A stretch of 48,836 nucleotides of DNA, from positions 1 through 48,836 of the forward strand of contig VXMM01000047.1 in NCBI GenBank assembly GCA_009841105.1, written 5' to 3'. Below, piece by piece: positions 25,327 through 34,539 of the stretch. Under the pieces are notes generated by a model. That model saw only the letters and a program-made list of their open reading frames with translations. It ran no database searches and had not been told where the DNA came from. Position 1 is the first letter of the stretch. Every line of letters begins with the position of its first letter. A program made the position numbers and the translations under genes. Origin of the DNA: Acidimicrobiia bacterium. Its GTDB lineage: Bacteria; Actinomycetota; Acidimicrobiia; Spongiisociales; Spongiisociaceae.

Positions 25327-26385
25327 GTGATGCTGGTAGTTGACCACCTGAGTTGCTCCGGCTACGAGCAGGTGACCGTGTTCACCGATGCGGAAGCGGG
25401 CCTCAAGGCCATCGTGGCGATCCATGACACCACGCTGGGGCCCGCCTGCGGCGGGACCCGCATCTGGCCCTACACCGGCGAGGACGAGGCGCTCGCGGAC
25501 GTCCTGCTGCTAGCTCGCGCCATGACCTACAAGTCGGCGGTAGCAGGACTCGACATCGGTGGCGGCAAGTCGGTCATCATCGCCGACCCCGGCGCCGGTT
25601 TGAGCGAGGCCCTCCTACGGGCCTTCGGGCGTTGCCTCAACACCTTGGACGGACGTTTCCTGACCACCGCGGACGTAGGGTGCACCGGCCAGGACATGGA
25701 GATCGTCAGCCGGGAGACGGACCATGTGGTGGGATTGCCGGTGTCCCGGGGCGGCAGCGGGGACAGCTCGATAATGAGCGGCTTGGGTCTCTACGTCGGC
25801 ATGAAGGCCTGTGTCAAGGCCGTCTGGGGGAGCGACAGCCTTCGGGGCAGGCGGGTGGCCATGCAGGGCTTCGGGAAGGTAGGTACCCGGGCCGCCGGCC
25901 ACCTGCTGGCGGAAGGCGCCAGGGTGGTGGCGACCGCACTTCATGAAAGCACCCTGCGGAAGGCCCGGAGCATGGGTGTCGAGACGGTGGCCCCCGACGA
26001 GATCTATGACGTGGACTGCGACATCTTCTCCCCCTGTGCCCTGGGCGGCGTGATCAACCGCGACACCATTCCCCGCCTGTCCTGCCGGATAGTGGCCGGC
26101 GCCGCCAACAACCAGCTGGCCACGGCTGACGACGGCGAGGAGCTGCACCGGCTTGGCATCCTCTACGCTCCGGATTTCGTCATCAACGCCGGGGGGATTA
26201 TCAACCTCTCCACCGAGGTGGGCGCCTCCTACGACCCGGACGTGGCCCGGGCCAAGACGGAGCGCATCTACGGGGTGGTGGAGCGGGTCATCCAGACGTC
26301 GAGACGCGATGGCATGCCCACCACCTGGGCGGCCAACCGGCTGGCCGAGGAACGCCTGACCGCGGCCCGAGCCGCCCGGCCCTGA
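25327..26385 (+). CDS. Leucine/Glu/Phe/Val dehydrogenase family enzyme
   Basis: A 352-residue amino-acid dehydrogenase that reversibly deaminates a branched-chain or aromatic amino acid to its 2-oxo acid with NAD. Signatures are 'LGPACGGTRIWPY', 'MTYKSAVAGLDIGGGKSVI' with the substrate and catalytic lysines, 'TTADVGCTGQDM', the Rossmann motif 'GFGKVGTRAAGHLL' and 'INAGGIINLSTEV'. The pattern is that of leucine dehydrogenase. Start is GTG 25327 or ATG 25330, both without a strong ribosome site. It stands alone, convergent with the ABC exporter genes; it would feed branched-chain amino acid breakdown. Confidence 0.9.
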   Translation: MMLVVDHLSCSGYEQVTVFTDAEAGLKAIVAIHDTTLGPACGGTRIWPYTGEDEALADVLLLARAMTYKSAVAGLDIGGGKSVIIADPGAGLSEALLRAFGRCLNTLDGRFLTTADVGCTGQDMEIVSRETDHVVGLPVSRGGSGDSSIMSGLGLYVGMKACVKAVWGSDSLRGRRVAMQGFGKVGTRAAGHLLAEGARVVATALHESTLRKARSMGVETVAPDEIYDVDCDIFSPCALGGVINRDTIPRLSCRIVAGAANNQLATADDGEELHRLGILYAPDFVINAGGIINLSTEVGASYDPDVARAKTERIYGVVERVIQTSRRDGMPTTWAANRLAEERLTAARAARP

Positions 26386-26421
26386 CATCCTGGGCTACAC
26401 CCGCTTCGAACCACGTGCGGG

Positions 26422-28260
26422 TCAGTCCGGGCGGGCGGGGTGTTTGATGGCTCCTCGTTCCCACGCATCATGGAGATGACGGTACGGTCCGGGTTCGCCG
26501 ACCAGCCGCCGGTGGGGGCCGTCCTGGACGACCCGGCCCAGGTCGAAGACCAGGATCCGGTCGGCGGCTTCCGCCGTCGAGAGCCGGTGGGCGATGGTTA
26601 TCACGGTGCGGCCCTCGGTGAGGCTGTTGAGAGCTCTCGATATCCTGACCTCGGTAGCAGGGTCGACCGCCGACGTAGCCTCGTCCAGCACCAGCAGATC
26701 GGGGTCGGCGATGGCGGCCCGGACCAAGGTGACCAGTTGTCGCTCACCTACCGAGAGGGACGACCCCCGTTCGCCGACCTGGGTGTCGAGTCCCTGACCG
26801 AATTCGGACAGCCAGCCGGTCAGGCCCAGGCTCACGAAGGCCCGCTCGGCCTCGGCCCTGGCCACGCCGGGCTTGCCCATCTGGACGTTCTCGAGGATGG
26901 TTCCGCGGAAGAGTATCCCGTCCTGGGGAACCATGACCACCCGGTGGCGTAGCGAGGAGAACCGCACCCGGGTGACATCCACGCCACCCAGCAGCACCTC
27001 TCCCGCGGAGGCGTCCATCAGCCGGGTGGCCAGCTTGGCGAAGGTGGTCTTTCCAGACCCGGTCTCGCCCACCACCGCCACGTGCGAGCGTGGGGCCAGC
27101 CCCACCGATACACCTTCCAGGGCGGTGGTGCCCGTGGCCTCGCGGGCGGTCTCACCCGGCCTCGGGTAGCGGAAGGTCACGCCCTCGAAGCGGATCCCGA
27201 GCGAACCGGCGGGCAGGCTCACGCCATCATCACCGGGGTCGGCCACGTCGGGGGGAATGTCGAGAACGTCCAGCACCCGCTTCCATCCGGCTGTCGCTCC
27301 CTGGGCCTCGTTAATGGCCTCTCCCAGCAGGTTGATAGGAAGGATCATCAACTGAACCAGGAACATGAACGCCACCACCGTGCCGACCGACGTGCCTCCG
27401 CCGGTCACGAGTACGGCGCCCGCCACCAACACCCCGGCGGTCACGGCCGAGGTGAGCAACTCGCCGACGCCCGAGAAGCCGGAGGCCATCCCGCCGGCGC
27501 GGACCGCCGCGGCCCGGTGCTCCTCGATGACATGGCCCAGGTCGGCGCGCACCCGATCCTCGATCCCGTAGGCCCGGATCACCGGCGCACCGGACACAGC
27601 CTCGGCCAGAGCGCCCAGCATGCGTCCTACCTTCTCCCGCACCACCAGGTGGGCGATCACCAGACGCTTCTGGAACCAGCGCATCGAGTAGAGGATGAGT
27701 GGCAGGAGGGCCATGACGGTGAGGAACATCTGCCACGAGTAGGCCGCCATCACGGCCATGGACAGGATCGCCTGGCCCCCGTTGATGAGGATCATCAGGC
27801 CGGCCCATTGCAAGAAGCGGCTGATCTGGTCGATGTCGGAGGTGACACGGGCCACCAGCACGCCCCTCTGCTCCGACGCCTGATGGAGCATGGAGAGGTC
27901 GTGGATGTGACGGAAGGCTCGGACCCGCAAGTTCGACAGCGCTACTTCCGAGACGACGGCGAGACGCAGGTGCATTAGCCCGGTGGCGATGGCAGTGATC
28001 GCAACTGCCGCGAGAGACACCAACACCATGCGACCCACGAAGCCCATGTCAACGCTCGCTTCGGCCAGACCCCCGTCGAGCACCTGCTGGATGGCCACCG
28101 GGATGATGACTCGTCCCGCGGTCGCGACAACGGCCAGCGCGATGGTCACCAGCATGCCTCGGCGGATCTCGGGAGACAGGCTCATGCCCCGTTTGATGGT
28201 GTCCCAGGCTTCCACGCGCCCGCCGTCCGGCGCCGCCCTGCGTTCCACGCCGATGATCAT
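26422..28260 (-). CDS. ABC exporter half, catalytic ATPase partner
   Basis: A 612-residue half-transporter: about six membrane helices (residues 30-330) then an ATPase domain. Walker A 'GETGSGKTTFAK', Walker B with catalytic Glu 'DLLVLDEATS' and H-loop 'ITIAHRLS' are intact, but the ABC signature is 'LSVGERQ' instead of LSGGQ. This is the mirror image of the partner encoded upstream, so the canonical site is built from this Walker A/B and the partner's signature. The ATG overlaps the partner's stop (ATGA). The substrate is unknown; such heterodimers export drugs, peptides or lipids. Confidence 0.93.
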   Translation of the reverse strand: MIIGVERRAAPDGGRVEAWDTIKRGMSLSPEIRRGMLVTIALAVVATAGRVIIPVAIQQVLDGGLAEASVDMGFVGRMVLVSLAAVAITAIATGLMHLRLAVVSEVALSNLRVRAFRHIHDLSMLHQASEQRGVLVARVTSDIDQISRFLQWAGLMILINGGQAILSMAVMAAYSWQMFLTVMALLPLILYSMRWFQKRLVIAHLVVREKVGRMLGALAEAVSGAPVIRAYGIEDRVRADLGHVIEEHRAAAVRAGGMASGFSGVGELLTSAVTAGVLVAGAVLVTGGGTSVGTVVAFMFLVQLMILPINLLGEAINEAQGATAGWKRVLDVLDIPPDVADPGDDGVSLPAGSLGIRFEGVTFRYPRPGETAREATGTTALEGVSVGLAPRSHVAVVGETGSGKTTFAKLATRLMDASAGEVLLGGVDVTRVRFSSLRHRVVMVPQDGILFRGTILENVQMGKPGVARAEAERAFVSLGLTGWLSEFGQGLDTQVGERGSSLSVGERQLVTLVRAAIADPDLLVLDEATSAVDPATEVRISRALNSLTEGRTVITIAHRLSTAEAADRILVFDLGRVVQDGPHRRLVGEPGPYRHLHDAWERGAIKHPARPD

Positions 28261-30110
28261 CGATCCCTCGTGTCGTAGGCGTCGATGAGGGCCGCATAGT
28301 TAGGTAGCCGGTCGTACAGGTCGATATGGGATCCCCGATCGACCACTTGGCCGGCCTCGATGTAGATCACTTCATCCGCCAGCAGGATCGAGGTGCGGCG
28401 GTAGGCGACTATCACGACCGTGGTGTCGATTCGCCAGAGGCCGGCCAGGATGGCGGCCTCTACCGCCGGATCGACCGCGGAGGTGGCATCGTCGAGCACC
28501 AGGAGGCGCGGATGGCGAACCAGCGCCCTGGCGAGCGCCACCCGTTGCCGCTGCCCGCCGGACAGAGCAGCTCCACGCTCGCCCACCTGGGTCGAGTAGC
28601 CCTCGGGCAACTCCAGGATGAACTCGTGGGCCTGCGCGAGACGGGCAGCGGCCTCGATCTCTTCCTCGCTGAAGTCGCCGCCCAGGGAGATGTTGTCGCG
28701 AACGCTCGTGTCGAACAGGAACGCCTCCTGGAAGACCAGGGCGGCGGAGCCGGCCATGGCCCGCCGGGAAAGCTCGGGTAGGGCGGCGCCGTCCAGCCGG
28801 ATTGCGCCCGAGTCCGGGTCGAACAGGCGCACCAGCAGTTGGGCTATGGTCGACTTCCCCGAACCGGTGGGGCCGACCAGGGCAACGGTCTGGCCGGCCG
28901 GTGTCAGGAAGGAGACATCCTCGACCCCCCTCCGATCGCCGTTCTCCTCGGAGGCGCTCGACGGGACGATCCCGGTCGGTTCGTCGCCCAGGTCACTCAA
29001 CTCGGTCTCAGGATGCAGGTATGACACCGCGTGCGCGGTGGCGGTGGCGCCGCCGTCGGCCGAGACGTCACGCTGGCCGTAGACGAAGGTGTCGGGATCG
29101 TTGAGCACAGCGTTGACCCGCTGCTTGCCTACCACTGCTCCGGGCAACAGGCCCAGCAGCCATGCGAATATCCGCATCGGCATGGCGATCAGCCGGAAGA
29201 GGAAGGCGAAGGTGACCAGGGTGCCGGCGGTCATCACCCCCTGATCGACCCGCCAAGCGCCCACGGCGGCGACGGCGAGGACACCGAGCGTAGGTAGGGC
29301 CTCCATCACGGGATCGAAGATGGCCCTGATCCTGCCTATCTCCACCATGTCGTACCGCAGCCGATCCGCAAGACCACCGAAGCGGCTGGTCTCGGTCGCC
29401 TCCCGGCCCAGCGTCTTCACCACCAGGGCGGCGTCGAAGGACTCGTGTGCCGCTTCGGCCACCTCTGCCCGCGTGCGCTGGGCGGCGGCGGCGGCGATCC
29501 GCATCTTCCGCATGTAGAAGAAGTTGTTGAGCATGATCGCCGGCCCCATCAGGAAACCGACCAGAGCAAGAAAGGGGTCGGTCAGCAGCAGCAGGACCGC
29601 GGTGATGGCCAGCATTAGCGCCACCCCGAAGGCCATGGGAAGGGGCGCCGCAATCTGGGCAGCAGTCTCTATGTCGGAACTCACGTTCGACAGGAGCTGG
29701 CCGGTGGGATGGCGTCTGTGCCACTCGATGGGAAGGTCGAGGTAGCGGTTGGTCACATCCACCCGGTCGCGCTGTTCCAGCCGGTACTGGGCACGGAAGG
29801 CGCCGTATCTCCGGAGGGCCAGACCCATGCCCTTTATCGCTCCGACGGTCAGCAGTATCAGAACCATCGTGACGAGCGACGCGGCGGTCACGTCGCCACG
29901 CTGGGCAGCCGGGATGAGGACGCTGTCGGTGGCCCACCCGACCACGTACGAGAAGACGATGGTGCCGACCGAATGAACGGCCGTGAAGCTGAACCCGAAC
30001 GCAAACTCGCGGGGTGCCCGCCGGAGTTGTTCGACGATCAATTGGTACCCGTGGCCCAGGACGGTGCGTTCCGGACGGCGTGCTTCCTCGATTACGGTGT
30101 CAGCGGTCAT
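28257..30110 (-). CDS. ABC exporter half, degenerate-site partner
   Basis: A 617-residue half-transporter with about six membrane helices and a C-terminal ATPase. Walker A 'GPTGSGKSTIAQ' and signature 'LSGGQRQR' are canonical. In Walker B the catalytic Glu is Asp ('LLVLDDATS'), and the H-loop His is Tyr ('VIVAYRRTS'), so its own nucleotide site should hydrolyse ATP poorly. An insert of about 45 residues rich in Ala, Ser and acidic residues separates the membrane part from the ATPase. With the downstream gene it makes an asymmetric exporter of the TM287/288 or BmrC/D kind, judged from these motifs. Confidence 0.93.
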   Translation of the reverse strand: MTADTVIEEARRPERTVLGHGYQLIVEQLRRAPREFAFGFSFTAVHSVGTIVFSYVVGWATDSVLIPAAQRGDVTAASLVTMVLILLTVGAIKGMGLALRRYGAFRAQYRLEQRDRVDVTNRYLDLPIEWHRRHPTGQLLSNVSSDIETAAQIAAPLPMAFGVALMLAITAVLLLLTDPFLALVGFLMGPAIMLNNFFYMRKMRIAAAAAQRTRAEVAEAAHESFDAALVVKTLGREATETSRFGGLADRLRYDMVEIGRIRAIFDPVMEALPTLGVLAVAAVGAWRVDQGVMTAGTLVTFAFLFRLIAMPMRIFAWLLGLLPGAVVGKQRVNAVLNDPDTFVYGQRDVSADGGATATAHAVSYLHPETELSDLGDEPTGIVPSSASEENGDRRGVEDVSFLTPAGQTVALVGPTGSGKSTIAQLLVRLFDPDSGAIRLDGAALPELSRRAMAGSAALVFQEAFLFDTSVRDNISLGGDFSEEEIEAAARLAQAHEFILELPEGYSTQVGERGAALSGGQRQRVALARALVRHPRLLVLDDATSAVDPAVEAAILAGLWRIDTTVVIVAYRRTSILLADEVIYIEAGQVVDRGSHIDLYDRLPNYAALIDAYDTRDR

Positions 30111-30122
30111 GAACCAGCCAGG

Positions 30123-31358
30123 CTAGGAGTCAAACCCGCCGTCACCGTGAGCCATGGCCACGGCGGCGTGGAGTGCCACTCCGGTGATCATGGCGTCTTC
30201 GTCGTAGACAACGCGGTTGGAGTGGTTGCCCGGAACCTGACCCGGCTCGTGCCCGGGCGGGCAGCTACCCAGATAGGCCATCGTGCCCGGTACTTCGTTG
30301 AGAACGTAGGAGAAGTCCTCGCCGCCCATAGAAGGCCACGGAGGCTCGCCCACATAGTCGTCTCCCAGGGCTTGGCGAGCAACTGACCGGACGAATGCGG
30401 TGTACCGGGGGTCGTTGACCGTGACGGGGTAGCCCACGCCGAACTCGACCTCCGCCTCTACACCATGCGCGGCGGCGACGTTGGTCGCCACCCTGTGAAG
30501 GATGGCGTGGAGTTCGCCGCGGGTGGTTTCGGACAGGGCCCGGACGGTGCCCAGGAGCTGGGCGGTCTCCGGGATGACGTTGTGGGTGGTGCCCGCCCTG
30601 ATCCTCGCGAAGGTGATCACGCCCGGTTCGAAGACGTTGATGCGGCGGGTCAGGGCGGTTTGCGCCGCAACGATGATCTCGGCGGCCACCGGAACGGGGT
30701 CGACGGAGAGGTGGGGAGCCGAGGCGTGGCCTCCCTGGCCCCGGATGGTGATGGTGACCTCGTCGGTGGCAGCCATCTGGGGCCCGGGCCGGAACCAGAC
30801 GGTGCCCGACCGATACAAATTGGAAACGTGAAGGGCGAATGCGCCGGAGGGTCGTTCGCCTGCGGTGTCGAGCAGGCCCTCTTCGAGCATCAGCCGGGCG
30901 CCGAAGAAGCCTTCTTCCCCCGGCTGGAACATGAACAACACCGTGCCGGCCAGGTCTTCCCGCCGGGAGGCCAGGAGGCGCGCTGCTCCCGCCAGCATGG
31001 CGGTGTGCATGTCGTGCCCGCAGGCGTGCATGCGACCGGCATGCTCGCTGGCGAAGGGCAGGCCGGAGTCCTCGTGGATGGGAAGGGCGTCCATGTCGCC
31101 CCTGAGGAGGATGGTCGGGCCCGGCCGGGTACCCCGGAGCACCGCCACCAGCCCGCTGGTGGTCTCATGCTCTGTTATCTCGATCGGCAGCGATGCCAAC
31201 TCGGCCAGCACCGTGGCGCGGGTGAGGGGAACGTGGTTACCCAACTCGGGGTTTCGGTGGAGCCGGCGGCGGAGATCCACAGTTCGGGAAAGGAGGGACC
31301 TGGCCTCCGGGAGTAGAGAACGCACCGACCCGAGGTTACACCCGGCCGGTACCTCCAT
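30123..31358 (-). CDS. M20-family amidohydrolase/carboxypeptidase
   Basis: A 411-residue zinc amidohydrolase of the hippurate/IAA-amino-acid hydrolase branch. Visible are 'DLRRRLHRNPELG', 'LLRGDMDALPIHED', the metal site 'MHACGHDMHTAMLAG', 'FQPGEEGFFGA' with the general-base Glu and metal Glu, 'ALHVSNLY', the lid-dimerisation domain 'GQGGHASAPHLSVDPV', and the final 'GGEDFSY'. It probably removes an acyl group from N-acyl-amino acids. The ATG at 31358 (GGAG eight bases upstream) is preferred; the frame is open further upstream but those residues are not like the family. It stands 13 bases downstream of the ABC exporter stretch in the other direction of reading, so it may be independent. Confidence 0.9.
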   Translation of the reverse strand: MEVPAGCNLGSVRSLLPEARSLLSRTVDLRRRLHRNPELGNHVPLTRATVLAELASLPIEITEHETTSGLVAVLRGTRPGPTILLRGDMDALPIHEDSGLPFASEHAGRMHACGHDMHTAMLAGAARLLASRREDLAGTVLFMFQPGEEGFFGARLMLEEGLLDTAGERPSGAFALHVSNLYRSGTVWFRPGPQMAATDEVTITIRGQGGHASAPHLSVDPVPVAAEIIVAAQTALTRRINVFEPGVITFARIRAGTTHNVIPETAQLLGTVRALSETTRGELHAILHRVATNVAAAHGVEAEVEFGVGYPVTVNDPRYTAFVRSVARQALGDDYVGEPPWPSMGGEDFSYVLNEVPGTMAYLGSCPPGHEPGQVPGNHSNRVVYDEDAMITGVALHAAVAMAHGDGGFDS

Positions 31359-31433
31359 GACCCGATCTCCATCGCAACCGGTTTCGTCCACTGCGAGACC
31401 GGTGATCGGGTCGGGGATCGGTGGAGAGGGCTT

Positions 31434-31682
31434 GAAATACGTCACGGTATTGCTATATGTTGTCTATCGCCAAGCACCTATACCAGCCGCAAGCTTTTTG
31501 CCGAATCGGAGCGGCCTGGTCCACAGGGAACATTCAAAGGCTTCAAGGGAGCGAACCGCCGATACCCGGCAGTAGCCCGGGCGTGGCCGAATACGCTCCG
31601 AGCCAAGGACAGGTGGTGGTGGGGGAGGGCCCGGTGCGGAGCACCGGTTTGCCGGGAGGCGGTCTTCGCGGTCTTGCCGGGA
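31434..31682 (+). repeat. Dispersed structured intergenic repeat, copy 2
   Basis: This copy fills most of the 351-base gap between the M20 gene start and the nitroreductase stop. It shares with copy 1 (15376-15610) GTCAC, CTATA, CTATCGCCAAGCACC, GAGCGAACCGCCGAT, a G-rich run, GGGCCC and TCTTCGCG. Its hairpin between the last two is the most stable, CCGGTGC-GGA-GCACCGG (31631-31647). No gene is seen in the gap. Confidence 0.7.
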
Positions 31683-31709
31683 ATATGACGGTGGCCGGCG
31701 ACACCGCTG

Positions 31710-32210
31710 CTAGCTGCCGTACGAGTTGTGGTGGATGATCTCATGGAGTGGTTTGCGGCCTCCGGCCTTCGCCGGGCTGGAAGCCGGACCGGGATATCCC
31801 AGCGCGATGGCATACCGGCAGCGCCGGCCCTCCGGTATCGCCAGCACCTCGACTGCCTTCTCGTTGTTGTGAAGGGTGACCGGGCAGGACACCATTCCGA
31901 GGGCGGCCGCCGCGAGCATGATGTTCTGGGCCATCCGCCCGATATCGAACCCGTAGGTGCTGCCCTCCTGCACGAGGGCCAGCGCCGTGGGCGCCGCCGA
32001 CAGGGGGCCGCCGAAAGGGGCGCAACTCGCCAGGCGGGCCATCTGCTCGGGATCCTCGACGACGATGATGGACCAGTTCTGGCGGTTCTTGGCGCTCCCG
32101 GTCCAGCGAGCGGCTTCGAGGACCCGGCGGAGGTCCTCCGGCTCGATGGGTCGGTCGGCGTATTTACGGATGGCTCTGAGGCGCAGGATGCTGTCGTATG
32201 TGGTGTTCAT
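31710..32210 (-). CDS. Nitroreductase-family flavoprotein
   Basis: A 166-residue FMN enzyme: 'YDSILRLRAIRKYADRPIEPEDL' at the start with the FMN-phosphate-binding Arg pair, 'AARWTGSAKNRQNWSIIVVED', 'DIGRMAQNIMLAAAALGM' and the C-terminal 'IALGYP' turn. It is at the short end of the family. Such enzymes reduce nitro groups, quinones or flavins with NAD(P)H; the native substrate is unknown. Its stop lies 27 bases beyond the second copy of the long repeat family. Confidence 0.88.
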   Translation of the reverse strand: MNTTYDSILRLRAIRKYADRPIEPEDLRRVLEAARWTGSAKNRQNWSIIVVEDPEQMARLASCAPFGGPLSAAPTALALVQEGSTYGFDIGRMAQNIMLAAAALGMVSCPVTLHNNEKAVEVLAIPEGRRCRYAIALGYPGPASSPAKAGGRKPLHEIIHHNSYGS

Positions 32211-32297
32211 AGGTTCCCACGATACCGCCGCTCCGGCGCCGCCGGATCAGCCGGCTCGCGGGCGATACAGGAGCCGTGGCGGGTAGGCTGGCCGTCC

Positions 32298-32807
32298 ATG
32301 AGCGATCCCGCCAGAGGCCGTCCAGGAAGCGACCCGGGTGGGAAGGCTCAGGACTCCGAACGGCGTCTCCTTCTCTGGTCCGGGGCGGTGCTGGCCGCGC
32401 TCGCTGCCCTGGCTGTGGTCCTCTCGTTCGTGGGGGACGCCGAACTCGATCCGGGTACGCCTGAGCGAGTGGTTCAGGACTACGTCAGGGCGGTGATCTC
32501 CGGCGACCGGCCGGGGGCCCGGTCCTACCTCGCCGAAGAGTTGGACGGCTGCGGGACTCGCTTCCCCCGCTACCTGGCCGACCGGGCTTTCAGCATGGAG
32601 TGGATCGACACGATCGTCGAGGCGGATGAGGCCTGGGTCACCGTGTCCGTGGCCGAGGCCGACCAGGGAATCTTCGGCGGCCATCGCCCCGAGACCTACC
32701 AGTTCCGGTTGAGATCAGAGGCGGCGGGTTGGCGCATCACCCACCAGGAGTGGCCGTGGTTCGAGTGCTCGACGGACTCCGTGCCCCCCGCCGACTCGGA
32801 GGTCTAG
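32298..32807 (+). CDS. Membrane-anchored protein with NTF2-like outer domain
   Basis: A 169-residue protein with a polar N-terminus (about 25 residues), one hydrophobic segment ('LLLWSGAVLAALAALAVVLSF', shown with its ends trimmed) and an extracytoplasmic part of about 115 residues. The pattern 'PERVVQDYVRAVISGDRPGARSYL' followed by strands and 'YQFRLRSEAAGWRITHQEW' looks like an NTF2/SnoaL-type or DUF4878-type lipid/peptide-binding fold. Two cysteines may pair. It is first in a three-gene run: the next gene starts two bases after its stop. Confidence 0.75.
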   Translation: MSDPARGRPGSDPGGKAQDSERRLLLWSGAVLAALAALAVVLSFVGDAELDPGTPERVVQDYVRAVISGDRPGARSYLAEELDGCGTRFPRYLADRAFSMEWIDTIVEADEAWVTVSVAEADQGIFGGHRPETYQFRLRSEAAGWRITHQEWPWFECSTDSVPPADSEV

Positions 32808-32809
32808 CC

Positions 32810-34507
32810 ATGGAATTCGTTCTCGCCGCCCTGATTCCGATCCTGGTGGTCGGCGGTGCCTTCTTCGGGTTGATCGCATGGCTGGCCCGCCGGTCGGGCC
32901 GGGACATCGGCAGCACGATCCGCCGCTTCTTCCAGCAGGGAATGCTGCTGGCCCTGGTGGTCCTGGTGGCGACCGGCGTGACCGGGCTGCTGTCGGTGGC
33001 CGATCCCGATGTGGTGGCAGGCCCCGGCTACCTGGCCTTCATGCTCTCCTGCGTGATCGTGGGTGGCCCGGCCCTGCTCCTGGCGGCGCGCCGGGAACGC
33101 CGCCGCACCGCCCCGGGCGGTGAAGGTGCCGGCTTCGCGGGGGACGGGTATGTGGTCCTTGCCGAGTTGATCAGCCTGGCCACCGCCGCCACCGGCCTGT
33201 CGATATGGGCTGGCCGCCTCCTCGAGGGCAGTTTCGACATCGCCCCGGCCTCCGTGGCGCTGGTATGGGGAGCGGTTTGGGCGATGCACCACCGCATGGC
33301 AGGGCGGGCCGGTCGTCTCCAGCACGGTGTTCTGGCCGGATCGCTCCTCGGGTTGGTGACCGCTGCCGTGTTCGGGGTCCTCGTCCTGGCGTGGATCTTC
33401 GAGTGGGTCTACGACGCCACGTCCGGCGCGGTGATCCTGGTCCGCAACATCGGGGCATTCCGGGAGGCCCTGGTCGGGTTGGTGGTGGGGGGCGCGGTCT
33501 GGCTGCGTTACTGGGGGATGCTGGGTCAGCGCAACGAACGCACCACCTTGTGGCGGGCCTACGTGCTGCTGGCCGGGGTGGTGGGCGGGCTCTTCACCGC
33601 CCTCGCCGGGGTCTGGAACCTGGCCTACCTGACCCTCGACTGGTGGTTCGGGGACCCGATAGGACCGGCCGGGCCCCACTTCCGCGAGCTGCCCGTGACC
33701 CTCGCTCTGATCATCGTGGGCGGGGTGGTGTGGAAGTACCACCACACGGTCATGCGTTCGGATGGCCCTGCAGAGCGTACCGAGGTGGACCGGGCCCATG
33801 ACTACACGGTGGCCGGGGTCGGTCTGATCGCCACGGTGGGCGGTGCGGCGGCCGTGATCGCCGCGCTCATCCAAGCTCTGACGCCCGCCACCGTTCTCTA
33901 TCCCTCCGATCGTTCCGAACTGGTGGCCGCCGTCACCGTCCTTCTGGTGGGGGCGCCGCTCTGGTGGCGCCATTGGACCCGGATCCAGCAGATACGCACT
34001 GCTCGCCCGTCCGCCGAGGTTGCCTCACCGACCCGGAGGATCTACCTGATCGCGCTGTTCGGGCTGGGGGGAGTGGTGGCGCTGGTCAGCCTGCTGGTCC
34101 TCGTCTACCGCGGCCTGGAGCAGATCCTGGGACCCGGCATCGGCACCGGGATGGTCCTCGCCATCCGGTGGCCGCTGGCGCTGGTGACCACCGTCGGGCT
34201 TACCGCCGCCTACCACCGAACGGTGCGCCGGACCGACCTGCTGCAGATGCCGGATCCCGAAGCCGGCCGCGAGGCTTTTCCAGAGGCGGTACGGTCGGTG
34301 ACTCTGGTGGCGCGGGATAGCCGCCAGGTGGCCGAGGCACTAGGCGAGCAAACCGCCGCGCGGGTTCGGTACCTGGAACGCTCGGACGGCCAGGGGCGCC
34401 GGCTGGCGCTCGAGGAGGTGATGGAGATTCTCGACAACGGTCCCGAACTCCATCTGCTGATCGTCTCCGGCCCGGACGGCATCGAGATCATCCCCTACGA
34501 CGGGTGA
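32810..34507 (+). CDS. Large polytopic protein, DUF5671-repeat type
   Basis: A 565-residue protein with at least twelve membrane segments. Repeated blocks of about 120-130 residues, each with four hydrophobic helices, resemble tandem DUF5671 domains (the last is clearest: 'IYLIALFGLGGVVALVSLLV', 'YHRTVRR'). The final 90 residues are soluble, with Arg/Glu-rich helices and a beta tail ('LHLLIVSGPDGIEIIPYDG') that is not part of the membrane repeats. A GGAGG eight bases before the ATG, lying in the end of the preceding gene, supports start and coupling. Function unknown. Confidence 0.8.
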   Translation: MEFVLAALIPILVVGGAFFGLIAWLARRSGRDIGSTIRRFFQQGMLLALVVLVATGVTGLLSVADPDVVAGPGYLAFMLSCVIVGGPALLLAARRERRRTAPGGEGAGFAGDGYVVLAELISLATAATGLSIWAGRLLEGSFDIAPASVALVWGAVWAMHHRMAGRAGRLQHGVLAGSLLGLVTAAVFGVLVLAWIFEWVYDATSGAVILVRNIGAFREALVGLVVGGAVWLRYWGMLGQRNERTTLWRAYVLLAGVVGGLFTALAGVWNLAYLTLDWWFGDPIGPAGPHFRELPVTLALIIVGGVVWKYHHTVMRSDGPAERTEVDRAHDYTVAGVGLIATVGGAAAVIAALIQALTPATVLYPSDRSELVAAVTVLLVGAPLWWRHWTRIQQIRTARPSAEVASPTRRIYLIALFGLGGVVALVSLLVLVYRGLEQILGPGIGTGMVLAIRWPLALVTTVGLTAAYHRTVRRTDLLQMPDPEAGREAFPEAVRSVTLVARDSRQVAEALGEQTAARVRYLERSDGQGRRLALEEVMEILDNGPELHLLIVSGPDGIEIIPYDG

Positions 34508-34539
34508 CAGGGCTCTGAGAACGGGTACCCTCGCAGGCT

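Noticed and set aside
22000-26400. Duplicated tRNA-Lys 3' end as an att site of an integrated island
   Set aside because: No second copy of the T-arm/acceptor end was found downstream in the window, and no integrase gene is present. The island idea therefore rests on the truncated gene and composition only.
27082-27978. Plus-strand open frame opposite the ABC exporter
   Set aside because: Antisense to the ATPase and membrane domains of a clear transporter gene.
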